A DNA stretch of 45,349 nt from Pseudomonadota bacterium (lineage in GTDB: Bacteria; Pseudomonadota; Alphaproteobacteria; Rhodobacterales; Rhodobacteraceae). The notes beneath the pieces were generated by a model. The model did no database searches, was not told the DNA's origin, and saw only the letters and a program-made list of their open reading frames with translations. The stretch covers positions 1 through 45,349 of the forward strand of contig JAJXZX010000025.1 of the NCBI GenBank assembly GCA_021779835.1. The letters run 5' to 3'. Made by a program: the position numbers and the translations under genes. Of this stretch, positions 7,739 to 15,858 are shown piece by piece (positions within the stretch are counted from its first letter, which is position 1; every line of letters begins with the position of its first letter).

Positions 7739-9598
7739 ATGAGCCTGACCGACATTTGCAGCCTGGGCACTCAAACTTGCTATCCCACTAACGATTGCGG
7801 GGGGGGTAGCGGCCTCTATCCCGATGGGATCGTTGCTGGCACGAACGGCAGTGACCTTATCAACGCCAGCTACACCGGCGACCCGCAAGGGGACATGATT
7901 AACAACAATGGCGATTACGTCATCGCAGGCGCGGGGAATGATACCGTCGTGGCCGGGTCGGGCAGTGACCTGATCTACGGTGGCGACGGCAATGACTCGG
8001 TCTATGCCGGAGGCGGCAACGACACTGTGTATGGCGACGGCGGCAGCGACACCCTTTATGGCGGCGCGGGCAATGACGTTCTCTATGGTGGGTCTGGCGC
8101 GTGGGTCAGCGGTGACGGGCAGTCGTCCGGGACGCAGGCCGATGGCGGCGATGCGCTGTATGGCGGCGATGGCAATGACACGCTGTATGGTGGCGCGGGC
8201 AATGACACGCTGTCGGGCGGTAGCGGGAACAATGCGCTTTATGGCGGTGACGGTAACGACACCTTCATCGGAGGCGCGGGCGCCGATACCTTCACTGGCG
8301 GCACCGGCCAGGACAACATTGATTATTCGGCGTCGTCTTCGGGTGTGACCGTGGATCTGAGCACCGGTCATCTTGCGGGTGGCGATGCCGCGAATGACAG
8401 CATCGGTAGCGGCATTGATGGGGTTATCGGCTCTAACTACGGCGATAGCCTTGTAGGCTTTGACCAGCAGGGCACGACAACGGCCGACACCTTTACCAAC
8501 CAATTTTATGGCATGGGCGGCAACGACACGATCGACGGCAAGGGCGGTGCCGACCTGATTTATGGCGGCACCGGCAACGACCAGATCTCTGGCGGTGGCG
8601 GCAATGATTCGCTTTACGGCGATGCCGGCAACGATTCGATTGTGGCTGGCAGCGGCTCGGTATTGATGAACGGCGGTGACGGCAACGACACGCTGGTGGG
8701 CGGCTCCGGGTCCGACACGATGTATGGCGGCGATGGTGCCGACCACTTCGTTGGCGGCAGCGGCAACGACACCATGATCGGCGGCACCGGCAGCGACAGC
8801 TTCACCAACGTTCACGCCGGTGATTTCGTCAATGGCGGCGAGGCCTGCCCGGACAACGGATCGGGCGATCAGGACACTCTCGACCTTACGGGCGCCGGGC
8901 CGTTTACCATCACCTATGACCCGAAGAACTCTGAAAATGGCACCGTCAATTTCCTTGACAGCCATGGCAACATTACCGGCCACATGGACTTCCAGAACAT
9001 CGAATGTGTGGTGCCGTGCTTTACGCCGGGCACCCTGATCGCGACGCCGAAGGGCGAGCGGCCGGTGGAAGACTTGAAAGCTGGCGACCGCATTATCACG
9101 CGCGACAACGGTATTCAGGAAATCCGCTGGGTTGGTAAAAAAGCGATGGATTGGAAGGCTTTGGCGGCCAATCCTCATCTGAAACCCATCTTGATCCAGA
9201 AGGGTGCCTTGGGGAACGGCTTACCGGAAAGCGACATGTTGGTTTCGCCAAACCACCGGGTGCTGGTGGCCAACGAGCGCACCGCGCTTTACTTTGACGA
9301 GCATGAGGTTCTGGTCGCGGCCAAGCATCTGATCAACAACCGGGGTGTGCATGAGGTGGCCAGCATCGGCACCGCTTACATCCACTTCATGTTCGACCAC
9401 CACGAAGTCGTGCTGTCGAACGGCGCGTGGACGGAAAGCTTCCAGCCCGGCGATTACACGCTGAAGGGCATGGGCAACGCACAGCGCAACGAGATCTACG
9501 ATCTGTTCCCGGATCTGAAAACCGTGGAAGGGCTGGAGACCTACGGCTCGGCGCGCAAGACGCTGAAACGGCACGAGGCGATGCTGCTGGTCAAATGA
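7739..9598 (+). CDS. RTX calcium-binding repeat protein with C-terminal Hint domain (1)
   Basis: A 619-residue predicted secreted protein. Residues 1-50 are a distinctive Cys-containing head (Cys7, Cys14, Cys20). About 50-410 are glycine/aspartate nonapeptides of the GGxGxDxLx type that fold as calcium-filled beta-rolls, with one DYSASSSGVTVDLSTG module. A Hint_2 (Hedgehog/intein-type) domain starts at Cys427 in CFTPGTLIATP and includes VEDLKAGDRIITRDNG and SPNHRVLV. No Sec signal peptide is present; RTX proteins normally leave by type I secretion, but no exporter genes are in the window. ATG 7739 is chosen for GGGAAAGGG eight bases upstream, over a GTG at 7712. Hint domains can self-cleave at the Cys, but this is unproven here. 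Confidence 0.93.
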   Translation: MSLTDICSLGTQTCYPTNDCGGGSGLYPDGIVAGTNGSDLINASYTGDPQGDMINNNGDYVIAGAGNDTVVAGSGSDLIYGGDGNDSVYAGGGNDTVYGDGGSDTLYGGAGNDVLYGGSGAWVSGDGQSSGTQADGGDALYGGDGNDTLYGGAGNDTLSGGSGNNALYGGDGNDTFIGGAGADTFTGGTGQDNIDYSASSSGVTVDLSTGHLAGGDAANDSIGSGIDGVIGSNYGDSLVGFDQQGTTTADTFTNQFYGMGGNDTIDGKGGADLIYGGTGNDQISGGGGNDSLYGDAGNDSIVAGSGSVLMNGGDGNDTLVGGSGSDTMYGGDGADHFVGGSGNDTMIGGTGSDSFTNVHAGDFVNGGEACPDNGSGDQDTLDLTGAGPFTITYDPKNSENGTVNFLDSHGNITGHMDFQNIECVVPCFTPGTLIATPKGERPVEDLKAGDRIITRDNGIQEIRWVGKKAMDWKALAANPHLKPILIQKGALGNGLPESDMLVSPNHRVLVANERTALYFDEHEVLVAAKHLINNRGVHEVASIGTAYIHFMFDHHEVVLSNGAWTESFQPGDYTLKGMGNAQRNEIYDLFPDLKTVEGLETYGSARKTLKRHEAMLLVK

Positions 9599-9628
9599 TC
9601 TGACGCGGACACGACGCGGTAAAATGTG

Positions 9629-9658
9629 AAAGGCCGGGGGGAAACCCTCGGCCTTTTT
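9629..9658 (+). terminator. Rho-independent terminator after first RTX gene
   Basis: The stem AGGCCGGGGG (9631-9640) with CCCTCGGCCT (9645-9654) has ten pairs including one wobble, a GAAA tetraloop and a T5 tail. It is a textbook intrinsic terminator 30 bases past the stop, so the second RTX gene needs its own promoter. Confidence 0.9.
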
Positions 9659-9822
9659 CGCATTCCAGAGCTGCGGAGCCGCCCCACAAATTTATCACAC
9701 CTATTTTTGAGTGCCGAAATATTCGTTGCAAACGCCACAATTGAGCCAGATTGAGTGGCGATGAAGGTGCGACAATGCCTCTGACCTGATTCTGCCCTCG
9801 GGTTTAATGGAAGCGGTAAAAT

Positions 9823-12609
9823 ATGACGACCTACACTGGCACCCTTGGGAACGACTCGATCAACGGCAGCGGCAACGCGGACGTCCTGTATGGTTTGGCG
9901 GGCAACGACACGCTGAACGGGGGCGGCGGCAACGACACTTTGGTGGGCGGTGCGGGCGCGGACAGCCTGAATGGCGGTAGCGGCACGGATATGGCCGACT
10001 ATTCGGCCTCGTCTGCCGGGGTCACGGTCAACCTGGCGACGGACCTTGGCTACGGCGGGGATGCACAGGGCGACACACTGGTGTTGATCGAGCAGGTCAC
10101 GGGGTCGGCCTATAATGACTCGCTGATCGCGGGCGCTACCAACGAGTCGCTTTATGGCGGTGCGGGTAACGATACGCTCGTCGCCTCGGCGACCGGGCAT
10201 GACTACCTTGACGGCGGCACCGGGTCGAACGTCGCCGACTTTTCGGGGTCGTCGGCTGCGGTTACGGTAAACCTAGCGACCGACGTTAATGCAGGCGGGT
10301 CTGCGGCGGGGGATACGCTGCTGAATATCTTTGAGGTGATCGGGTCGTCTTTTGCCGACTCGATTACCGGCAACGCGACGTTGGGAAGCTTTCTGGCTGG
10401 CGGCTCTGGCAACGACACGCTGATTGGCGGCAGCGGTGGCGACACATTGCAGGGCGGCGCGGGGGCCGATTACCTCAATGGCGGCGCGGGCATGGACTAC
10501 GCCGATTATTCGACCTCGGCCACCGCCGTTTCGGTGAACCTGTCCACGAACACCGGCCTTTATGGCGACGCAGCTGGCGATACCTATGCCGGCATGGACG
10601 GGATCTATGGCTCGGCGGGCAATGACACGCTGATCGGCTATGCCCAGTATAATTTCACCGGTGCCGACACCTATACCAACGCAATCTATGGCGGCGCGGG
10701 CAACGACTATATCAGCGGCGTCGGCGGCTATGACTCGCTGTATGGCGGCACTGGCAATGATACGATCATCGCGGGCACGGCCGGGCATGATTATATTGAT
10801 GGCGGAACGGGCGTTGATTCCGTTGACTTTTCTGCCTCTACGGCGGGCGTTTCGGTCGATCTTGGGGCTGGCACTGGCGCTGGGGGGTATGCAGCCAACG
10901 ACACGATCCTGAACATCGAGGTGGTTCAGGGCTCTGCCTACGCCGACTCTCTGACCGCCGGGGCCGCGAATGAGACGCTGTATGGCGGCGCGGGCAACGA
11001 TACGCTGATCAGTTCGGCGGGCGGTTACGATAGCCTTGATGGTGGCGCGGGTGTGGACTCGGTCAGCTTTGCCGGGTCAACCGCCGGGGTCACGGTTAAC
11101 CTTGCCACCAACGTCAACCTTGGTGGCAGCGCGGTGGGCGATACGCTGACCTCGATCGAGCAATTGACCGGGTCGGCCTATAACGACTCGCTGACCGCCA
11201 ACGCGACGGCCGAGACGATTTCGGGCGGCGCGGGCAATGATACCATCGCCTCGGGGCCGACAGGCGGCGACAATCTTGATGGCGGCACGGGCACTGACCT
11301 TGCGGATTTCTCGGGGTCGAGCGGTGCGGTCACTGTCACGCTGAACACGACGCTGAACTACGGTGGCTCGGCGCAGGGCGATACGCTGGCGAATTTTGAG
11401 CAGTTGATGGGGTCGGCGTTTAATGACTCGCTGACCGCCAATGCCGCGAACGAGACGCTTTACGGTGGCGCGGGCAACGATACGGTGGTCGCGTCGGCGG
11501 CGGGGCACGATAGCCTTGATGGCGGCGCGGGTAATGACACGTTTATCGCGTCAAGCGCGGGCGGCGACACGCTGAGCGGCGGCACCGGCGAGGATATGGC
11601 CAACTTCTCTGGCACCTCGGGGCCGGTGAACGTCAATCTGGCCACCGGAAGCGCCACATTGACCGGCGGCGCCGCGGACTCGCTGAGCGGTATCGAGGAT
11701 GTGACCGGAACCAGCGGCAACGACACGCTGACCGGTGACAGCGTGTCGAACCAGCTTTACGGCGGCGCGGGCAATGACACTATCGTGGGCGGCGGCGGCG
11801 CGGACTCGATCTATGGCGGCGCAGGCAACGATTCTATCACCGCCGGGGTAGGCGCCTCGGTCGATGGCGGCTCTGGCACCGATACGCTCAACGTGTCGGG
11901 CATGGGTCAGACCCATATCACCTACGATTCGCTTGACCCGACCAGCGGGACCATCAGTTTTCGGGACTCGCTCGGCGTCACGACAGGCACGCTGACCTTC
12001 CATAATATTGAAAAGATCATCGCCTGCTTTACGCCCGGCACCCTGATCGACACCGAGCGGGGTCGGGTGTTGATCGAGGATCTGGCGGTCGGCGATAGGG
12101 TGTTGACGCGCGACAACGGCTTCCGTCCGGTGCGGTGGATCGGGGCGCAGCGGATTTCCGGCGCGCAGTTGCGGGCGAACCCGGCGTTGCAGCCGGTGCT
12201 GATCCGGCAGGGCGCGCTTGGCGATGGCCTGCCGATGCGCGACATGATGGTGTCGCGCCAGCACCGCATGTTGCTGACCAGCGCGCGGGCAGAGCTGTTG
12301 TTTGGCGAACACGAGGTGTTGGCGAAGGCGGCGCATCTGACGCGTCTGCCCGGTATCCGCACGGTTGAGGTTGAAGAGGTCACCTATATCCACCTGATGT
12401 TTGACCGCCATGAGATCGTGGTGGCGGACGGCGCGTGGAGCGAAAGCTTTCAGCCGGGCGAACGGGCGGTGGGCTCGTTCGATGCCGGGCAGCGCGACGA
12501 GTTGTTCGCGATCTTCCCCGAGCTTGCGGCGCGTGGCGTCGCGCTTGATTTCGACTCGGCGCGCATGACGCTGCGCCAGCATGAGGCGCGGCTGTTGCTG
12601 GCGGCTTAA
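9823..12609 (+). CDS. RTX repeat protein with C-terminal Hint domain (2)
   Basis: A 928-residue paralogue of the preceding gene product. RTX nonapeptides begin almost at once (GNDSINGSGNADVLYG) with no leader. Seven copies of a (A/V)D(Y/F)S.S...VTVNLAT...GGSA.GDTL..IE...GSAYNDSL module alternate with nonapeptides up to about residue 690. A Hint_2 domain starts at Cys735 (CFTPGTLIDTE), with IEDLAVGDRVLTRDNG, SRQHRMLL and SARMTLRQHEARLLLAA at the end. Likely type I secreted, calcium-dependent surface or extracellular protein; what it binds is unknown. ATG 9823 follows a weak GGAAGCGG site. The stop overlaps the stop of the convergent MocA-like gene by 4 bases. Confidence 0.93.
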   Translation: MTTYTGTLGNDSINGSGNADVLYGLAGNDTLNGGGGNDTLVGGAGADSLNGGSGTDMADYSASSAGVTVNLATDLGYGGDAQGDTLVLIEQVTGSAYNDSLIAGATNESLYGGAGNDTLVASATGHDYLDGGTGSNVADFSGSSAAVTVNLATDVNAGGSAAGDTLLNIFEVIGSSFADSITGNATLGSFLAGGSGNDTLIGGSGGDTLQGGAGADYLNGGAGMDYADYSTSATAVSVNLSTNTGLYGDAAGDTYAGMDGIYGSAGNDTLIGYAQYNFTGADTYTNAIYGGAGNDYISGVGGYDSLYGGTGNDTIIAGTAGHDYIDGGTGVDSVDFSASTAGVSVDLGAGTGAGGYAANDTILNIEVVQGSAYADSLTAGAANETLYGGAGNDTLISSAGGYDSLDGGAGVDSVSFAGSTAGVTVNLATNVNLGGSAVGDTLTSIEQLTGSAYNDSLTANATAETISGGAGNDTIASGPTGGDNLDGGTGTDLADFSGSSGAVTVTLNTTLNYGGSAQGDTLANFEQLMGSAFNDSLTANAANETLYGGAGNDTVVASAAGHDSLDGGAGNDTFIASSAGGDTLSGGTGEDMANFSGTSGPVNVNLATGSATLTGGAADSLSGIEDVTGTSGNDTLTGDSVSNQLYGGAGNDTIVGGGGADSIYGGAGNDSITAGVGASVDGGSGTDTLNVSGMGQTHITYDSLDPTSGTISFRDSLGVTTGTLTFHNIEKIIACFTPGTLIDTERGRVLIEDLAVGDRVLTRDNGFRPVRWIGAQRISGAQLRANPALQPVLIRQGALGDGLPMRDMMVSRQHRMLLTSARAELLFGEHEVLAKAAHLTRLPGIRTVEVEEVTYIHLMFDRHEIVVADGAWSESFQPGERAVGSFDAGQRDELFAIFPELAARGVALDFDSARMTLRQHEARLLLAA
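9997..11607 (+). repeat. Seven RTX modules, core period 240 bp (80 residues)
   Basis: The aromatic landmark of each module (DY, DF or variant) falls at residues 59, 139, 228, 335, 415, 495 and 594. Modules 1-2 and 4-5-6 are exactly 80 residues (240 bases) apart: codons at 9997 and 10237, and at 10825, 11065 and 11305. The other gaps are 89, 107 and 99 residues and contain extra nonapeptides or inserts. This is in-frame tandem duplication inside the coding sequence. Confidence 0.85.
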
Positions 12610-13205
12610 ACCTCGGTTTTTGCGCGCCAGGCCGCCCAATCTTCGGGCGTGTCGAGATCGGTGATCGCCTTTTCGCCGGCGAGGGTGAAGGGGGTAAGCA
12701 AATCCTTGTGCGCCGTGAGGATCGCCTTCGCGCCTGCATCACCCTGAAGGCCCGCGAAATCCGCGAAGGTGGCGCGCGGGAACAGCACCGGGTGGCCGGG
12801 CTGACCTGCGGCGGTTTCGGCGCGCAGGATGCGGGTGGGGTCCGCCTCGAATGCGGCGATCATCGCGGTCAGGTCTTGCGTGTCGATTTCGGGCAGGTCG
12901 GCCAGCAGGATCAGCACACCGCTGGCGGTGGCGGGGAGTGCGGCGATGCCGCGGCGGAGCGAGGCGGCCATGCCTTCGGCGGTGTCGGGGATTGGCAAAA
13001 GGGTGACGGCAAGACCGGCGAGGGCGTCGCCCCGTGGGCCTGCGATCGGGGGCAGGGTGACGATGACTTGCGCGCCGGTTGCCAGTGCGATGCGGGCCTG
13101 GCGGCGCAGCAAAGGCTCGCCCGCGACCGGCTGCATCAGCTTGTCGGTGCCGCGCATACGGCCGGAAAACCCTGCGGCGGGGATGAGGAGGACGACGTTG
13201 GTCAT
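12606..13205 (-). CDS. MocA-like nucleotidyltransferase
   Basis: A 199-residue NTP transferase of the MobA/MocA superfamily. The nucleotide-binding start LIPAAGFSGRMRGTDKLMQPVAGEPLLRR, the acidic DLPEID and the MocA-type GHPVLFPRATF...GDAGAKAIL are all present. MocA adds CMP to molybdopterin for the xanthine dehydrogenase class of molybdoenzymes, but no xdh or xdhC gene is next to it, so the acceptor is uncertain. ATG 13205 is chosen because the protein begins MTNVVLLIPAAG; the ribosome site is weak, and the frame continues upstream without family resemblance. It is convergent with the second RTX gene, overlapping at the stops. Confidence 0.82.
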   Translation of the reverse strand: MTNVVLLIPAAGFSGRMRGTDKLMQPVAGEPLLRRQARIALATGAQVIVTLPPIAGPRGDALAGLAVTLLPIPDTAEGMAASLRRGIAALPATASGVLILLADLPEIDTQDLTAMIAAFEADPTRILRAETAAGQPGHPVLFPRATFADFAGLQGDAGAKAILTAHKDLLTPFTLAGEKAITDLDTPEDWAAWRAKTEV

Positions 13206-13241
13206 GCAGGCCAGCCTAGCGCGCGGCTGGGCAAAGGGAAA

Positions 13242-13259
13242 CGCCCCCGTGAGGGGGCG
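13242..13259 (-). terminator. Terminator-like hairpin after the dehydrogenase gene
   Basis: CGCCCCC (13242-13248) pairs perfectly with GGGGGCG (13253-13259) around a four-base loop. On the minus strand it is followed by TTTCCCTTT and lies 23 bases after the stop of the dimethylglycine dehydrogenase-type gene, separating it from the MocA-like gene. Confidence 0.65.
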
Positions 13260-13281
13260 CGTCACGATTCCCTTGCGGGGC

Positions 13282-15708
13282 TTACCCGCGCATCCTTGCG
13301 CCATCGGGGTCAAACAGCGGCGTCAGCACCGCGACCGCCGGGCGTTTCTCGCCCAGAATCTCGATCTCGACCTTCAGCCCATCGACCAGCCGGTCGGCGG
13401 GCACAAAGCCGATGGCGACCGATTTTCCCGCGTAATGCGAATAGCCACCCGAGGTGCACCAGCCGACCACCGCACCGTCAAGCCAGATCGGCTCCCACGC
13501 CACCACATCCGCGTCGGTCACATCGACCACGAAGGTGCAGAGGCGGCGTTTTGGCCCCTCGGCTTTCTCGCGCATCGCGGCCTCTTTGCCGATCCAGTCG
13601 CAGGGTTTGTTCCAGCGGATGAAGCGATCCAGCCCGGTTTCCATCGGCGTGTAGTCCGGCGAAAACTCGCGGCCCCAAGAGCCGAAGAACTTGTCGAGCC
13701 GCAGGCTCATCATCGCGCGCATCCCGAAGGGGCGGATGCCAAGGTCTTGCCCCGCGGCCCAAAGCACTTGCCACAGATGCCGCTGGCTGACCGCGTCGCA
13801 GTAGATTTCATAACCAAGATCGCCAGTGTAGCTGACGCGCTGCACGATGCAGTTGGCCATGCCGACGGTCAGGCGTTTTACATCCATGAACTTGAACGCC
13901 TCGGCAGAGACCTCCGCGCGGGTCACGCGCGATAGCAATTCGCGCGCTTTCGGGCCGGCGATCTGGAAGCCGGTGCGGGTGTCAGAGATGTTTTCGACCG
14001 TGACATTGGGGTCCATGTTCTGCTCGAACCAGCGGCCATGCCAGCCCTGCGCGCCATAGCTGGCGGTCAGTTGGAACTCGGTCTCGCTGAGGCAAGAGAC
14101 GGTGAAATCGCCGAAGATCTTGCCGGAATGGGCCAGCATCGGCGTCAGGCTAAGGCGGCCCGGTTTCGGGATCAGCCCGGCCATGATGCGATCCAGCCAC
14201 GCGCGCGCGCCGGTGCCGGTGACGCGGTATTTGCCGAAGTTCTGCACCTCGTTGATGCCAACGCCATTGCGCACCGCCAGCACTTCCTGACGGGTCGCCT
14301 CCCACGCATTGGAGCGGCGGAAGGTTGGCGTCTCATAGACCGGCTCGCCGGCCAGGGCGTGGTAGTTCACCACCTCCAGCCCGTATTGCTGGCCCCAAAC
14401 CGCGCGCATCTCGGTGAAGATGTCATACATCGCCGTGGTGCGGAACGGGCGCGCGGCTGGCTTTTCCTCGTTCGGATAGGCGACGGAAAAGCGGGTTTGG
14501 TAGTTCTCGATCACCTTGGGCACGGTATAGCCCGGCGTGGTCCAGTCGCCGAAACGCGACACGTCAAAGCCGCGTGGGTCGCGTTCGGTCTCGCCGTGGA
14601 TCAGCCATTGCGCCAGCATCAGGCCCATGCCGCCGCCTTGACTGAAGCCCGCCATCACCGCGCAGGCCGACCAGTAGTTGCGCAGGCCCGGCACCGGACC
14701 CAAGAGGGGGTTGCCGTCGGGGGCGAAGGTGAAGGGGCCGTGGATCACCCGCTTGACGCCAGAGCGTTCCAGCACGGGGAAGCGTTTGTAGGCGAAGGTG
14801 ACCGAATCCTCGATCTTGTCGAATTGCTCGTTCAGCAACTCATGGCCGAAATTCCACGGGGTGCCATCGACCGACCACGGCTCGCAGGGTTTTTCGTAGA
14901 AACCGATGCAGAGGCCGCGCCCTTCTTGGCGCAGATAGCTTTCGCCGCCCGGGTCCATCACATGCGGGAATTCGCGGCCCGATTTGAGGATGTCCATGAT
15001 TTCGGGTATATCGTCGGTCACCAGATACTGGTGCGCCATCGGCAAAAGCGGCAGGTAAACCCCGGCCATCGCACCGATTTCGCGCGCCCAGAGGCCGCCT
15101 GCGTTCACCACATGCTCGGCGATGATGGTGCCTTTCTCGGTCACCACCTCCCACGAGCCATCGGGGCGCGGGTTGGTTTCCAGCACGCGGTTGTGAAGCA
15201 CGATCTCTGCACCGCCCATACGCGCGGCCTTGGCATAGGCGTGCGTGGTGCCAGAGGGGTCAAGGTGGCCGTCGAGCGGATCGTAAAGCGCGCCGATGAT
15301 GCCTTGGGTGTTCACCATGCCGTCGGTGAAGTCCTCGACCTCCTTCGGGGACAGGATCTTGGTGTCGAGGCCCATGTAGCGATGCTTGGCACGTTCCGCT
15401 TTCATCATGTCAAAGCGTTCTTGCGTATCGGCAAGGGTGATGCCGCCGACATGGTGCAGCCCGCAGGACATGCCGGTGATCGCCTCCAGCTCTTTATAAA
15501 GCCGGATGGTGTAGCCTTGCAGCGCCGCCATGTTGGTGTCGCCGTTCAGCGTGTGAAACCCACCCGCCGCGTGCCAGGTTGACCCGGACGTCAGGTCCGA
15601 GCGTTCAACCAGCATGACATCCGACCAGCCCAGCTTGGTCAGGTGGTAAAGCACCGAACAGCCGACGACGCCGCCGCCGATGACCAGAACTCGAGTGTGG
15701 GTTTTCAT
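13282..15708 (-). CDS. Dimethylglycine/sarcosine dehydrogenase-type flavoprotein with GcvT domain
   Basis: An 808-residue FAD- and folate-dependent demethylase family protein. The N-terminus has the dinucleotide fold VLVIGGGVVGCSVLYHL (GxGxxG at 11-16) and GSTWHAAGG, where His46 aligns with the histidine carrying covalent FAD in mammalian dimethylglycine dehydrogenase. About residues 1-365 are the DAO oxidase domain, 370-425 the linker domain, 430-700 a GcvT aminomethyltransferase-like domain and 715-800 the GcvT C-terminal barrel. Such enzymes oxidise N-methyl groups of dimethylglycine or sarcosine and pass the one-carbon unit to tetrahydrofolate. The liv importer and a GlxA regulator lie upstream on the same strand. 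The exact substrate is not shown by sequence. Confidence 0.88.
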   Translation of the reverse strand: MKTHTRVLVIGGGVVGCSVLYHLTKLGWSDVMLVERSDLTSGSTWHAAGGFHTLNGDTNMAALQGYTIRLYKELEAITGMSCGLHHVGGITLADTQERFDMMKAERAKHRYMGLDTKILSPKEVEDFTDGMVNTQGIIGALYDPLDGHLDPSGTTHAYAKAARMGGAEIVLHNRVLETNPRPDGSWEVVTEKGTIIAEHVVNAGGLWAREIGAMAGVYLPLLPMAHQYLVTDDIPEIMDILKSGREFPHVMDPGGESYLRQEGRGLCIGFYEKPCEPWSVDGTPWNFGHELLNEQFDKIEDSVTFAYKRFPVLERSGVKRVIHGPFTFAPDGNPLLGPVPGLRNYWSACAVMAGFSQGGGMGLMLAQWLIHGETERDPRGFDVSRFGDWTTPGYTVPKVIENYQTRFSVAYPNEEKPAARPFRTTAMYDIFTEMRAVWGQQYGLEVVNYHALAGEPVYETPTFRRSNAWEATRQEVLAVRNGVGINEVQNFGKYRVTGTGARAWLDRIMAGLIPKPGRLSLTPMLAHSGKIFGDFTVSCLSETEFQLTASYGAQGWHGRWFEQNMDPNVTVENISDTRTGFQIAGPKARELLSRVTRAEVSAEAFKFMDVKRLTVGMANCIVQRVSYTGDLGYEIYCDAVSQRHLWQVLWAAGQDLGIRPFGMRAMMSLRLDKFFGSWGREFSPDYTPMETGLDRFIRWNKPCDWIGKEAAMREKAEGPKRRLCTFVVDVTDADVVAWEPIWLDGAVVGWCTSGGYSHYAGKSVAIGFVPADRLVDGLKVEIEILGEKRPAVAVLTPLFDPDGARMRG

Positions 15709-15788
15709 GGGATTCCTCGCCTATCGCTTTGTGCGACCCTGCGGCCTGCCGAGGGGAACGGCAAGCCGAAGTGCGACAAAAAATGTCG

Positions 15789-15821
15789 CAAAAAAGAGGG
15801 GCACCTTGCGGCACCCCTCTT
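15789..15821 (-). terminator. Strong intrinsic terminator of the liv operon
   Basis: On the minus strand AAGAGGGGTGCC, a GCAA tetraloop and GGTGCCCCTCTT make a 12-bp stem (two G-U pairs), followed by a T-run. It starts 38 bases after the livM stop and isolates the importer genes from the dehydrogenase, which must use a promoter in 15709-15790. Confidence 0.88.
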
Positions 15822-15858
15822 GCGTTCTTTTCGGTGGTTACCGACCCCGGTGGTTGGC

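Noticed and set aside
9997..11607. Possible CRISPR or satellite array
   Set aside because: The repeats are in frame, divergent and encode RTX modules; there are no spacers or cas genes.
6989..12639. Long minus-strand frames across the RTX genes (up to 729 codons)
   Set aside because: They are antisense shadows of the glycine/aspartate repeats; their proteins are monotonous Ala/Val/Arg repeats without ribosome sites or family motifs.
14038..15582. 514-codon plus-strand frame over the dimethylglycine dehydrogenase-type gene
   Set aside because: Shadow of a clear flavoprotein; His/Arg-rich nonsense sequence.
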